Source: CAYNRA01 sp046293395 (lineage in GTDB: Bacteria; Bacteroidota; Bacteroidia; Cytophagales; Spirosomataceae). Taken from it: a stretch of 64,000 nucleotides of DNA. Both the position numbers and the translations under genes were made by a program. The stretch lies in contig JBKBOU010000002.1 in the NCBI GenBank assembly GCA_046293395.1, forward strand, positions 372,001 to 436,000. The letters run 5' to 3'. Under the pieces are notes generated by a model. That model worked only from the letters and a program-made list of their open reading frames with translations. It had not been told where the DNA came from and searched no databases. Below are positions 24,010 to 33,132 of the stretch, piece by piece. Within the stretch, counting starts at the first letter, position 1; each line of letters starts with the position of its first letter.

Positions 24010-25386
24010 ATGGCCAAGATTAAATCAGCGTATTTTTGCCAAAGTTGTGGCTATAATTCACCCAAATGGCTCGGAAAATGTCCTTCTTGCGGAGAGTGGA
24101 ACACACTCGTAGAAGAATTATTGGCAAAAACAGAGCCTGAAAAAGGCAATTGGCGTTTTGGTCAAACAGCAGCGCGGCAGGCATCTAAACCCAAAAGTCT
24201 AAAGGATATTACCACCCAAGAAAAATACAGAATTATCACGGATGACCACGAATTAAATCGTGTTTTAGGAGGTGGAATTGTGCCCGGCTCTTTGGTTTTG
24301 ATGGGAGGTGAACCCGGTATCGGAAAGTCCACGTTGATGCTCCAAATTGCCTTGAGTTTGCAAGATTACCAAGTTTTGTATGTGTCTGGCGAAGAAAGTG
24401 AACAGCAAATCAAGATGCGTGCTGAGCGCCTAGCTGTCCAGAATGACCGCTGTTACATCTTGACAGAAACTTCTACGGAGCATATTTTCAAACAAATTGA
24501 ACAAATAGAACCAGATATTGTCATCATTGACTCCATCCAAACGTTGGTTTCTCCCCATATTGAGTCTGGTGCTGGAAGCGTTTCCCAGGTCAAAGAATGT
24601 ACAGCGGAATTAATGAAATTTGCAAAAGAATCAGATATTCCTGTCATCATGATTGGACATATTACCAAAGATGGTTCTATTGCTGGGCCGAAAATTCTAG
24701 AACACATGGTCGATACTGTTTTACAGTTTGAAGGAGACCGCCACATGACGTACCGGATTTTGCGCACCACAAAAAATAGATTCGGAAGTACTTCAGAACT
24801 AGGCATTTACGAAATGCAAGGAAGTGGACTTCGGCAAGTGAGTAATCCATCTGAAATTCTCATTGCACAACGAGAAGACGCGCTTAGTGGTATCGGAATT
24901 GCTGCTATGATGGAAGGCAACCGCCCATTAATGATTGAAATACAGACGCTTGTCAGTTTAGCAAATTATGGTACTCCGCAGCGAAGTTCCACTGGTTTTG
25001 ATTTACGAAGATTGCAAATGATTTTAGCCGTTCTTGAAAAACGCGGGGGATTTCGGCTTGGTACGCAAGATGTTTTCCTGAATATTACCGGCGGTTTGAA
25101 AGTCGAAGACCCCGCCATTGACTTAGCCATTTGTGCGTCTATTGCCTCCTCATACGAAGACATTCCGATTTCACAACGTGTCTGTTTTGCTGGTGAAGTT
25201 GGTTTGGGAGGAGAAATCAGGGCGGTGAACAGAATTGAACAGCGAATCTCAGAGGCAGAAAAGCTTGGTTTTGAAAAAATTTATATTTCAAAATTTAACC
25301 TAAAAGGAACAACAACCGATCAATTTAAAATCAAGGTGATACAAGCCGGTAAGTTGGAAGATGTATTTCAACATCTTTTTTCATAA
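24010..25386 (+). CDS. radA: DNA repair protein RadA
   Basis: The protein has 458 residues, the usual length. The N-terminal zinc finger uses C10, C13, C24 and C27 (FCQSCGY, CPSCGEW). A RecA-like ATPase follows with Walker A GGEPGIGKST and the RadA-specific TTKNRFGS motif. The Lon-like C-terminal domain starts near residue 290. RadA helps process recombination intermediates and branch migration during repair. It stands alone, divergent from the PorT-type gene. Confidence 0.97.
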   Translation: MAKIKSAYFCQSCGYNSPKWLGKCPSCGEWNTLVEELLAKTEPEKGNWRFGQTAARQASKPKSLKDITTQEKYRIITDDHELNRVLGGGIVPGSLVLMGGEPGIGKSTLMLQIALSLQDYQVLYVSGEESEQQIKMRAERLAVQNDRCYILTETSTEHIFKQIEQIEPDIVIIDSIQTLVSPHIESGAGSVSQVKECTAELMKFAKESDIPVIMIGHITKDGSIAGPKILEHMVDTVLQFEGDRHMTYRILRTTKNRFGSTSELGIYEMQGSGLRQVSNPSEILIAQREDALSGIGIAAMMEGNRPLMIEIQTLVSLANYGTPQRSSTGFDLRRLQMILAVLEKRGGFRLGTQDVFLNITGGLKVEDPAIDLAICASIASSYEDIPISQRVCFAGEVGLGGEIRAVNRIEQRISEAEKLGFEKIYISKFNLKGTTTDQFKIKVIQAGKLEDVFQHLFS

Positions 25387-25450
25387 AGCTATTTTTTGGA
25401 ATTTAAGGAATGATTTGGTAACTTGAAATCAACCCCTCAAGTTAACCTGT

Positions 25451-26290
25451 ATGAAGAAAAATGTAATCTTTCCTATCCTATGGACTCTCGTACTTCCCTT
25501 TTTTGTTTTTTCTTGTCAAAAAAGTGGCCAAATTCGTCCGAAAGCCATCATTCCAGAAATCACGCATTTCATTGAACACACTGATACGCGCCTGCATTTT
25601 GTTTCTTTGGGAGACCCGTACGCGCCTCCTATCTTGTTTATTCATGGTGCGCCAGGAAATTGGAAAGCCTACAATACACTCTTGCAAGACAGCGTACTTC
25701 GGTCACGGTTTCATATTATTTCTGTGGACAGATTAGGCTACGGTAAGTCACGGAAACGCAAACAAAAAGTGGTTACATCTATTGTACAACAAGCCGATGC
25801 GATTGTCGAAGCGCTGCATGTAAATTTATCAGGAGAGAAAGCCTTGATTATTGGACGGTCGTATGGTGCAGCTATTGCAGCAGAAATTGGGATACGTTAT
25901 GCTGAAAAGACAAAAAATATCTTCCTGATTTCGCCTGTCATTGACCCCGACAAAGAAAAGTACTTCTGGTTTGCTTATGCGGCAAAACATTGGTTTGTTC
26001 GCCAATTTTTATCCCTTGATTTAATTGCTGCAACAGACGAAAAATTTGCACACGAACGCGAGTTACGCAAAATCCAAGAGGATTGGAATAAATTACGTGT
26101 CCCGACAACGGTGTTTATGGGTGGACAGGACTGGATTGCCGACTTAGGAAATTTCCAATTTGCCAAAAAGAAACTTCAAAAAGAAAACAGCAAGTTTATC
26201 TATATCCCTGACGCTGGGCACATGATTGCGGAGACACATCCACAAATTGTTCTATCTGAAATCCTTGACACCTTTCCTATTACCCCTTAA
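25451..26290 (+). CDS. Alpha/beta hydrolase lipoprotein
   Basis: The protein has 279 residues. The N-terminus ends in a lipobox (FVFSC, C22), so the protein is probably a lipoprotein. The fold is shown by ILFIHGAPGNWKAY (oxyanion region), the nucleophile elbow GRSYGAA, an acid in GGQDWIADL and the catalytic His in DAGHMI. The substrate is unknown; esterase or lipase activity on small substrates is likely. It is 46 bases upstream of the MscS gene on the same strand. Confidence 0.87.
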   Translation: MKKNVIFPILWTLVLPFFVFSCQKSGQIRPKAIIPEITHFIEHTDTRLHFVSLGDPYAPPILFIHGAPGNWKAYNTLLQDSVLRSRFHIISVDRLGYGKSRKRKQKVVTSIVQQADAIVEALHVNLSGEKALIIGRSYGAAIAAEIGIRYAEKTKNIFLISPVIDPDKEKYFWFAYAAKHWFVRQFLSLDLIAATDEKFAHERELRKIQEDWNKLRVPTTVFMGGQDWIADLGNFQFAKKKLQKENSKFIYIPDAGHMIAETHPQIVLSEILDTFPITP

Positions 26291-26335
26291 TTTTAGCTTT
26301 TTTGGTCAACAAAAATAGAATCAATTTACTTATTC

Positions 26336-27379
26336 ATGACTTTTTTATCCACACAACAACTGATTGACATCGCCATTTGGCTCTTTGCTTTACCTGCCGG
26401 TTGGCTGTTAGGCAAAACATTAAAATCACTCATTTTACCTCGCCTTAGACGGGCTTCCGAACGAACAACCAACGAATTAGACGACTTAATTGTCTCTCTT
26501 CTCGAAAAAACCATCATTCCTATTTGTTGGATTGGCGGTGTCGTGACTGCCTACCAGACAAGCCACTTACACGACGCTTACCGCGTTGAAATTAAAGAAG
26601 CAATTAGTATTTTCTCCATTCTTATCCTCACTTGGGTTTCCGCACAATTAGTCACAGCCATCGCTAATTTTCAGATTCATCGACTTGGAAAAGATGTAGC
26701 CAAGAGCTCTATTTTTACCAAAATATTGAAAGTAATTGTCTATATCTTGGGCATTATGGGCTGCTTACAAGTGCTAGGAATATCTATTGCACCCATGCTG
26801 ACCGCGCTCGGTGTCGGAGGTTTGGCTGTTGCCTTGGCGCTGCAAGACACACTTTCGAATTTATTCGCAGGGATTCAGCTCATCGCGGGTCGTAAAATCA
26901 AACCCGGAGATTACGTTCAGTTGGCTACAGGAGAAGAGGGGCATGTAGAAGACATATCTTGGCGAAATACCATAATACGCGCGTTATCTAACCATTTAAT
27001 CATAGTTCCTAATTCTAAAATATCGAGTAGTATTGTCCGGAATTTTATTCTACCAGACAGTCAAATTGCAGTTTCTATTGATGTTGGGGTCGCTTACACC
27101 AGTGACTTAGACCACGTTGAACGCGTATGTATCGACGTAGGACGAGAAATCATGTTGCATACCGAAGGCGGTGTAAAAGACCATGAACCGCTTGTTCGTT
27201 TTAAACTATTCGGGGAGTCCAGTATTACTGTTCGAACCATTTTACGAGCAGAAGAATTTACAGGACAATTTTTGATTCAAAGTGAATTTATTCGGAAACT
27301 ACATAAGAGATTTCAACAGGAAAATATCGAAATTCCCTTTCCTATCCGTACGCTCCATATCAAAAATGACCCTTCTTAA
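26336..27379 (+). CDS. MscS-family mechanosensitive ion channel
   Basis: The protein has 347 residues with four N-terminal membrane helices. The conserved pore and beta-domain region is present: LTALGVGGLAVALALQDTLS, NLFAGIQLIAGRKIKPGDYV and the EGHVEDISWRNTII fold typical of MscS. The C-terminal alpha/beta domain ends in IPFPIRTLHI. It opens under membrane tension to release solutes during hypo-osmotic shock. A terminator follows directly. Confidence 0.93.
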   Translation: MTFLSTQQLIDIAIWLFALPAGWLLGKTLKSLILPRLRRASERTTNELDDLIVSLLEKTIIPICWIGGVVTAYQTSHLHDAYRVEIKEAISIFSILILTWVSAQLVTAIANFQIHRLGKDVAKSSIFTKILKVIVYILGIMGCLQVLGISIAPMLTALGVGGLAVALALQDTLSNLFAGIQLIAGRKIKPGDYVQLATGEEGHVEDISWRNTIIRALSNHLIIVPNSKISSSIVRNFILPDSQIAVSIDVGVAYTSDLDHVERVCIDVGREIMLHTEGGVKDHEPLVRFKLFGESSITVRTILRAEEFTGQFLIQSEFIRKLHKRFQQENIEIPFPIRTLHIKNDPS

Positions 27380-27404
27380 AAGCAGTATTTGTACTGCTTT
27401 TTTT
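27378..27404 (+). terminator. Rho-independent terminator after the MscS gene
   Basis: The stem AAGCAGTA (27380-27387) / TACTGCTT (27392-27399) with a TTTG loop is followed by a run of T. Confidence 0.85.
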
Positions 27405-27528
27405 GTTTTTTAGCCATTTTTAAGAAAAATTAGCCAAAAAACAGTACGAAAAAAACCGAAACTACCGTTTCAAACGTATGTTTTAACATATCCCAAAACA
27501 ATTCATCTACAATTAACAGAAAAAGAAC

Positions 27529-29034
27529 ATGAAGAAATGGTCGCTTTTCGCTGTGCTACTCGCCGCATTATCGTTTACACAACTCTTCACAAGTTGCCAA
27601 ACGGAGTCCACAGAACCTACTCCTGAAATCCCCGAAGTTGATTTTTTATTGCTTTCTGGTGGCAACAAAATTGACCGCTATGCAGCACAAAACCTAATGG
27701 CTCCCGTGCGTAGTATCACGGTTTCGGGGCTAGGAATGGGAGAACAATTGCTTGCTATAGATTTTCGCCCAGCAACAGGGCAATTGTATGGCGTTAGCTC
27801 TGGAAGTCGTTTATACGCCATCAATCAAAATACGGGAGTTGCTACGGCGCTCGGAACCGCGCCATTTAGTCCTGCTATTGATGGAAATGTCGTCGGTTTT
27901 GATTTTAATCCAACCGTGGACAGAATACGTTTGGTGACGGCAAATGGGCAAAATTTACGTTTACACCCAGAATTAGGAACAGTTGTTGCCACAGATGGGG
28001 CTGTGAATGGAGTCATGAATGCGCGAATTTCTGGTGCTGCTTACACAGAAAATTTTGCAGGAACAACCACAACAGCTCTTTATAATATTGACCCACAAAC
28101 AGACCAATTGTACAAACAAGACCCTCCAAATGATGGTACGCAAGTGGTCGTTGGAAGTCTTGGCGTTGACCTAACCGGAGACGGTGGATTTGATATTTCT
28201 CCTGAAAATATCGCGCTTGCTTTTTACGGAAATACATTGTACCAAATTGATTTCATGACAGGAAAAGCCACGGCATTAGGAGTTATCAACGGTGTAGCAG
28301 GTGTCACAGGATTAGCCATTCCGACAAATCCTGTTGCGTATGCAGTAACTGCTACCAACGACTTACTTATTTTTAATCCAGAAAATCCAGCACCGATTAC
28401 AAAACCAATCACAGGTTTACCTACAGGACAAAGCTTAGTTGGGATTGATTTCCGACCAGCAACTGGCCAACTTTTTGGCATCGGAAAAAACAGTTCATTA
28501 TATACAATTAATACGGCAAATGGAGCAGCTACAGCCGTCGGAAGTAATCCACTTGGTGCATTATTGACGGGCGAGTTTTTCGGTTTTGATTTTAACCCAA
28601 CCGTGGACCGCATCCGTGTAGTTTCTGATTCTCGCATTAATTTACGACTCAACCCTACAAACGGAACATTAGCTGCTTTGGATGGTGGATTGAATCCGGG
28701 CACACCGATGATTAGCGGTGCCGCTTACACCAATAATTTCCCTGGTGCGACAACAACCGTTTTATACGATATTGATGCCATCGCTGGCAAATTATACAAA
28801 CAAGATCCACCCAATAACGGCGGTCTTGTGGAAGTCGGCAATTTAGGCGTAACAGCTACATCCAATAATGGCTTTGATATTGGGGGCACAAGCGACAAAG
28901 CATGGGCACTTCTAAAAGTGAATAACGCGACTAGACTCTACCAAATTAATTTGATGACGGGCGCGGCTACGCAAGCAAATGCTTATACATTTATGCCTGA
29001 TATTCAAGGGTTTGCGGTTGGTTTAGGGTTCTAA
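27529..29034 (+). CDS. DUF4394 lipoprotein with two tandem domains
   Basis: The protein has 501 residues and a signal with lipobox (LFTSCQ). Two homologous halves, about residues 35-265 and 270-500, each contain LLAIDFRPATGQLYGV or an equivalent, then DGNVVGFDFNPTVDRIRLV and SGAAYTENFAGTTTTALYNI-type blocks. This is the DUF4394 domain, a predicted beta-propeller-like surface domain. It is probably anchored in the outer membrane. The two domains arose by internal duplication. The function of the family is not known. Confidence 0.9.
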   Translation: MKKWSLFAVLLAALSFTQLFTSCQTESTEPTPEIPEVDFLLLSGGNKIDRYAAQNLMAPVRSITVSGLGMGEQLLAIDFRPATGQLYGVSSGSRLYAINQNTGVATALGTAPFSPAIDGNVVGFDFNPTVDRIRLVTANGQNLRLHPELGTVVATDGAVNGVMNARISGAAYTENFAGTTTTALYNIDPQTDQLYKQDPPNDGTQVVVGSLGVDLTGDGGFDISPENIALAFYGNTLYQIDFMTGKATALGVINGVAGVTGLAIPTNPVAYAVTATNDLLIFNPENPAPITKPITGLPTGQSLVGIDFRPATGQLFGIGKNSSLYTINTANGAATAVGSNPLGALLTGEFFGFDFNPTVDRIRVVSDSRINLRLNPTNGTLAALDGGLNPGTPMISGAAYTNNFPGATTTVLYDIDAIAGKLYKQDPPNNGGLVEVGNLGVTATSNNGFDIGGTSDKAWALLKVNNATRLYQINLMTGAATQANAYTFMPDIQGFAVGLGF

Positions 29035-29060
29035 ATCGTTCTCAGCCCGTTTCAAAAAAA

Positions 29061-29107
29061 ACCTTGCTTTCTCTTGCATTCAGCAAAAAGAAAGCAAGGT
29101 TTTTTGC
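29061..29107. terminator. Bidirectional terminator between convergent genes
   Basis: A perfect 12-bp stem ACCTTGCTTTCT (29061-29072) / AGAAAGCAAGGT (29089-29100) is flanked by A-rich and T-rich runs. It can end both the DUF4394 transcript and the opposing hisB transcript. Confidence 0.85.
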
Positions 29108-29119
29108 TATATAAAAAAA

Positions 29120-30241
29120 TCAAAGTACGCCTTTTGTACTTGGAAGGTTGTTTAATTCACTTATTTCGCGCTTGACTGCCATTTTGATAGCTTTTGCCCA
29201 AGCTTTAAAAATAGCCTCAATTTTATGGTGTTCATTGTCACCTGTACATTGAATATTCAGATTACATTTAGAGGTATCGGAGAAAGACTTGAAGAAATGG
29301 AGGAACATTTCCGTTGGCATTTCACCGATTTTTTCTCTTTTAAAAGAGGCATCCCAAACGAGCCAGGGGCGACCTGAGAAATCAATGGCGACTTGAGCGA
29401 GCGCTTCGTCCATGGGCAAAAGGAATCCGTATCGGCTAATTCCTTTTTTATCTCCAAGTGCCATCAGATAGGCTTCCCCGAGTGCAAGTGCCGTATCTTC
29501 GATGGTGTGATGTTCATCAATGTGTAAATCTCCTTCAACCTGGATGGTTAGGTCTGCGCCAGAATGTTTAGCGAGTTGGTCAAGCATGTGGTCAAAAAAA
29601 CCGATACCCGTTGAAATCGTACTTTTTCCGGTTCCATCAAGATTCAAATCAATGCGAATACTGGTTTCCTTTGTCACGCGGTGAACACTTGCCTTTCTAT
29701 CTGGGAGACGTAGAAAGGTATAGATAGCTGCCCAGTCGTCTGTGACGAGTGCGAGCGCATCTTTTTGTTCAGGTGTTAATGTTGTTGGCTCTTCTTTCCC
29801 GATAAAAATCGCTTTTGTGCCAAGATTTACGGCAAGTTGAATATCTGTGACGCGGTCTCCGAGTACAAAGGAATTGGCTAAATCGTGTTGACCTTCCATG
29901 TACTCTGTCAATAATCCAGTTCGAGGCTTACGAGTTGGGGCGTTTTCGTGTTCAAACGAGCGATCGATGCATACTTTGGAGAAGGAAATATTTTCAGCTT
30001 GCAAAATATCCATCATTTTTTGGTGTGTGGGCCAGAAGGTTTCTTCAGGGAAAGACGCTGTACCGAGGCCGTCTTGATTTGTAACCATGACAAGCTCAAA
30101 ATCTGTTTCTTCAGAGATTTTTCTCAAGTTAGAAATTGCTCCTGGTAAAAAAGCCAGTTTTTCTAGGGAATCAACTTGGAAATCGACGGGTGGTTCGACA
30201 ATGATGGTTCCATCTCTATCAATAAATAATACCTTTTGCAT
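29120..30241 (-). CDS. hisB: Bifunctional histidinol-phosphatase / imidazoleglycerol-phosphate dehydratase
   Basis: The protein has 373 residues. The N-terminal HAD phosphatase has FIDRDGTIIVEPP (nucleophile Asp) and VMVTNQDGLGT. The C-terminal dehydratase (about residues 185-373) has GIGFFDHMLDQLAKHSGADL and DEHHTIEDTALALGEA, whose His and Glu bind manganese. It carries out two steps of histidine biosynthesis. No other his gene is in the window, so it is separated here from the usual operon. Confidence 0.96.
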   Translation of the reverse strand: MQKVLFIDRDGTIIVEPPVDFQVDSLEKLAFLPGAISNLRKISEETDFELVMVTNQDGLGTASFPEETFWPTHQKMMDILQAENISFSKVCIDRSFEHENAPTRKPRTGLLTEYMEGQHDLANSFVLGDRVTDIQLAVNLGTKAIFIGKEEPTTLTPEQKDALALVTDDWAAIYTFLRLPDRKASVHRVTKETSIRIDLNLDGTGKSTISTGIGFFDHMLDQLAKHSGADLTIQVEGDLHIDEHHTIEDTALALGEAYLMALGDKKGISRYGFLLPMDEALAQVAIDFSGRPWLVWDASFKREKIGEMPTEMFLHFFKSFSDTSKCNLNIQCTGDNEHHKIEAIFKAWAKAIKMAVKREISELNNLPSTKGVL

Positions 30242-30296
30242 GAAATCGTAATTTGGGGTTCAAAAGAAAAACAGCATAAAACAAACTGCAAATAAA

Positions 30297-30319
30297 TAAA
30301 AAAAGCCGCGATTGCGGCT
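30297..30319 (-). terminator. Terminator after tRNA-Pro
   Basis: The stem AGCCGC (30304-30309) / GCGGCT (30314-30319) is followed on the minus strand by a run of seven T, just after the tRNA 3' end. Confidence 0.8.
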
Positions 30320-30321
30320 AG

Positions 30322-30396
30322 TCGGGGTGACTGGATTCGAACCAGCGGCCACACGCCCCCCAGACGTGTACTCTAACCGGGCTGAGCTACACCCCG
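30322..30396 (-). tRNA. tRNA-Pro(GGG)
   Basis: On the minus strand a 7-bp acceptor stem CGGGGTG/CACCCCG encloses a D arm, an anticodon stem CACGT/GCGTG with loop CTGGGGG (anticodon GGG), and a T arm with TTCGAAT. The discriminator is A and CCA is not encoded. A terminator follows. Confidence 0.93.
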
Positions 30397-30650
30397 AAAT
30401 TCGGACGCAAAAATAGCATTTTCCTTTGTGAATAGCCAAAAACAAGTCACTTTTTGTGTAATTTCTATTTTTCTACATTTTTTAAAAAAATAAGTAACTC
30501 ATAATCAGTTATTTATATTAAAAATTCTAATATATACTATTTTTATACCAAATAGTTTAATCCAAAAGTAAATGCCTTTCGTATATGTGTTTGTTGTCGC
30601 CCAAAACGACAATCAAACCTTTAAATAATCATTATTAATTGTTTCTTTTT

Positions 30651-31574
30651 ATGAAAAAAGTAATCCTCTCCTTCGCTGTTGTTTTAACAAGCATCTCTTT
30701 TTCACAGGCTCAATTGCTAAGAACATCTATCAATAGTTTAGGTGCACAAGTAGGAAACCAAGTTGGTGTTGTGGCTACAGGCACACAAGCAACAGTTGGC
30801 TCTGGTTCTACTTTGTTGAATGCTTCCGTAAATAACTTAGGTGCACAAGTTGGCAACCTTTTGGGTGCAACTGCTACTGGAACAAACGCTACAGTAGGTG
30901 GCTCAAGCCTTTTAAATGCAACGGTAAATAATTTAGGTTTACAAGTTGGGAACCTCGTAGGTGGTACAACTACAGGTACTGGTACTACGGTAGGTGGTTC
31001 AAATATCTTGAACACAACAGTAAATAACCTCGGTGCGACAGTCGGTAATCTTCTAGGTGGAAGAGTCACAGGTACTGGTACTACAGTAGGTGGTTCAAAC
31101 ATCTTGAACACAACAGTAAATGGTCTTTCTGCTCAAGTCGGTAATCTTCTAGGCGGTACAGCTACAGGAACTGGCGCTACGGTAGGTGGTTCAAATATCT
31201 TGAATGCAACAGTAAACGGTCTTTCTGCTCAAGTAGGTAACTTGTTGGGTGCTACTGCAATCGGAACAGGTGCTACGGTTGGTGGCTCTAATGTTGCAAA
31301 CGTATCTGTACCTGTTCTAGGTGCGCAAGTTGGTAACTTATTGGGTGCTGTAGCAGTAGGCACTGGTGCGACAGTTGGTGGTAGCTCCATTGCAAATGTT
31401 TCGCTTCCAGTTTTGGTAACAAACGGTTTAGTAAACAGTGCAACTACTGGTACAAACGTAACAGTCGGTGGTACAAATGGCTTGTTGAATACTTCTGTTA
31501 ACAGCCTAAACGCACAAGTAGGTAATCTTCTAGGTGCGCAAGTAAACGGATTAAACGTGCGCGTTGGTAACTAA
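30651..31574 (+). CDS. Secreted protein of tandem 32-residue repeats
   Basis: The protein has 307 residues. The ATG at 30651 gives a clean signal peptide (MKKVILSFAVVLTSISFSQA), so the TTG at 30639 is not used. The rest is about nine repeats of the type NNLGAQVGNLLGATATGTGA followed by TVGGSNILNATV, rich in Gly, Thr, Asn and Val and free of Cys and Trp. Such regular polar repeats suggest a beta-solenoid or fibrous surface protein, possibly adhesive. I do not recognise a named family. A strong terminator follows, so it is a single-gene unit. Confidence 0.8.
   Translation: MKKVILSFAVVLTSISFSQAQLLRTSINSLGAQVGNQVGVVATGTQATVGSGSTLLNASVNNLGAQVGNLLGATATGTNATVGGSSLLNATVNNLGLQVGNLVGGTTTGTGTTVGGSNILNTTVNNLGATVGNLLGGRVTGTGTTVGGSNILNTTVNGLSAQVGNLLGGTATGTGATVGGSNILNATVNGLSAQVGNLLGATAIGTGATVGGSNVANVSVPVLGAQVGNLLGAVAVGTGATVGGSSIANVSLPVLVTNGLVNSATTGTNVTVGGTNGLLNTSVNSLNAQVGNLLGAQVNGLNVRVGN
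30726..31571 (+). repeat. About nine 96-bp tandem coding repeats
   Basis: The repeats encode 32 residues each (first 33, eighth 31) and are in frame throughout. Neighbouring units 3 to 6 are most alike, with nearly identical GGTACTGGTACTACGGTAGG segments. This points to recent unit duplication. Confidence 0.85.
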
Positions 31575-31596
31575 TTTTTCCCTCTCGATTTTTCTT

Positions 31597-31627
31597 AGCC
31601 GCTCTGTTTTCAGAGCGGCTTTTTTTA
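31597..31627 (+). terminator. Rho-independent terminator after the repeat protein gene
   Basis: The perfect 10-bp stem AGCCGCTCTG / CAGAGCGGCT with a TTTT loop is followed by seven T. Confidence 0.92.
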
Positions 31628-31693
31628 TGAAAAAAACACTTTTGGACTAATTTTTGTAAATTTTCGTATAATACATCACACTATTCACACAAA

Positions 31694-33100
31694 ATGAAAA
31701 AATGTTCCATTTTCATTCTCTTCTTCGCTCTTATTTTACCCGAAATCAGTTCCGGACAACAACTCTTGTCTCTCTCTGATTGTATCAAAGCAGGAAAACG
31801 AAATAGCCTGACGTACCAACAAACAACCGCCGATAGACAATTGGAACGTGCTAAATTAGAGTTTGCACAAAAAGATGTTTTACCTACCATTGAAGCGTTT
31901 GCAAGCCCTACCCTTTCTTTAGGTCGCTCCATTGACCCAACCACCAATCAGTTCGCATCAAGAGGTTTTGTCAATAATGTACTTGGGCTCTCGTTCAGCC
32001 AAATATTATATGCCGGTGGACGAAAAAACACGACCATCCAACAACAATCCGTACAAGAAAAAATAGCTGGACTGCAAATAGAAAAAGTTGAAAATCAACT
32101 CATTGTACAAATAATCCAAAGTTATTTTCAAATTTTGCTCACCAAAGCGGTTATCAAACAAACGGAAAAACAGCTGGCTTTTATCTTAGAAAATAGAACT
32201 CAATCTTCTCCATCAGACCTATTATATCTTCAATATCAAGCGCAAGCTGCCAATAGCGAGCTTGCTCTTACACAAGCCAAAAATGAGCTACGTATCCAAA
32301 AAATCACGCTTGGTAATCTTATTGGTGCACCCGACCCAGAGTTTTTTGATATTCAAGATTTAACCAACGAACAACTCAATAAACCCATTCAAACTCAAAT
32401 AGACCCTCGTATTTTTCAACAATATTACGCGTGGCATCCGGACTATAAAATCTCGCAAATGCGGCAAAAAAACCAAAGTTTGCAACGGGATGCAATCGTA
32501 GCTAGCCGGCTTCCTACCGTCAGTTTTAGTGCCGGTTTTACTCTTCCTTATTCCAGTTTGTATCAACAAATCGAAAGTAGCCAGCTTGCCCGAGTTGACA
32601 CGATACCCGTTTTTTTTAGAGGCGCTATCCAACCTGCTTTGAATCCTGTTTTTGACTTTACGTACCGAACAATCCCAATGCTTTCGCAATGGAGTCAACT
32701 GGCGAATGCCTACATTGGATTTCAAATTCGTATTCCAATTATGTCGGGTAATTCACACAAACTCCAGCTGAAACAATCTCAACACGATATTTTGGTGACG
32801 CAACTTCAGGCACAACAAGTAAAAAATGACTTAATGAAAGAGTCCATTCTTGCGCAATCAAATAGGCAAGCCGCTCTTTCTCAATATATTGCAACAAAAT
32901 CTACATTTGACGTTTGGCAGGCTTATTACCAAAATGCGCTCACCAGCTACCAGAATAAACAACTGTCCGCCAAAGATTTCCAAGATATTATCCAAAATTA
33001 TCTACAAACAGAACTTGCAGTTGTCAAAGCGCAATACGAGTATTTTTTATGGCAAGAACTCATGCCTTATTACGAAACGGGGCGATTTAACTACCGCTAA
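31694..33100 (+). CDS. TolC-family outer membrane protein
   Basis: The protein has 468 residues with a signal peptide (IFILFFALILPEISSGQQ). LSLSDCIKAGKRNSLTYQQ starts the first TolC helix, and FSQILYAGGRKNTTI and the second-half IGFQIRIPIMSGNSHKL are the two porin-strand regions. The long coiled-coil helices follow each. These proteins form the outer membrane channel of efflux or type I secretion pumps. No inner membrane pump or adaptor gene is next to it, so its partner is encoded elsewhere. Confidence 0.88.
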   Translation: MKKCSIFILFFALILPEISSGQQLLSLSDCIKAGKRNSLTYQQTTADRQLERAKLEFAQKDVLPTIEAFASPTLSLGRSIDPTTNQFASRGFVNNVLGLSFSQILYAGGRKNTTIQQQSVQEKIAGLQIEKVENQLIVQIIQSYFQILLTKAVIKQTEKQLAFILENRTQSSPSDLLYLQYQAQAANSELALTQAKNELRIQKITLGNLIGAPDPEFFDIQDLTNEQLNKPIQTQIDPRIFQQYYAWHPDYKISQMRQKNQSLQRDAIVASRLPTVSFSAGFTLPYSSLYQQIESSQLARVDTIPVFFRGAIQPALNPVFDFTYRTIPMLSQWSQLANAYIGFQIRIPIMSGNSHKLQLKQSQHDILVTQLQAQQVKNDLMKESILAQSNRQAALSQYIATKSTFDVWQAYYQNALTSYQNKQLSAKDFQDIIQNYLQTELAVVKAQYEYFLWQELMPYYETGRFNYR

Positions 33101-33109
33101 ATCGCCCCG
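33078..33109. terminator. Perfect 12-bp inverted repeat across the TolC-gene stop codon
   Basis: CGGGGCGATTTA (33078-33089) and TAAATCGCCCCG (33098-33109) are exact complements with an 8-base loop; the TAA stop is inside the right arm. There is no T run, so it may be an RNA-stabilising or factor-dependent terminator hairpin between convergent genes. Confidence 0.6.
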
Positions 33110-33132
33110 TTGGCATCTCTCAAACTCGTATT

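Noticed and set aside
30726..31571. Regular direct repeats as a possible CRISPR array
   Set aside because: The 96-bp period is in frame, has no spacers and encodes a continuous repeat protein with a signal peptide.
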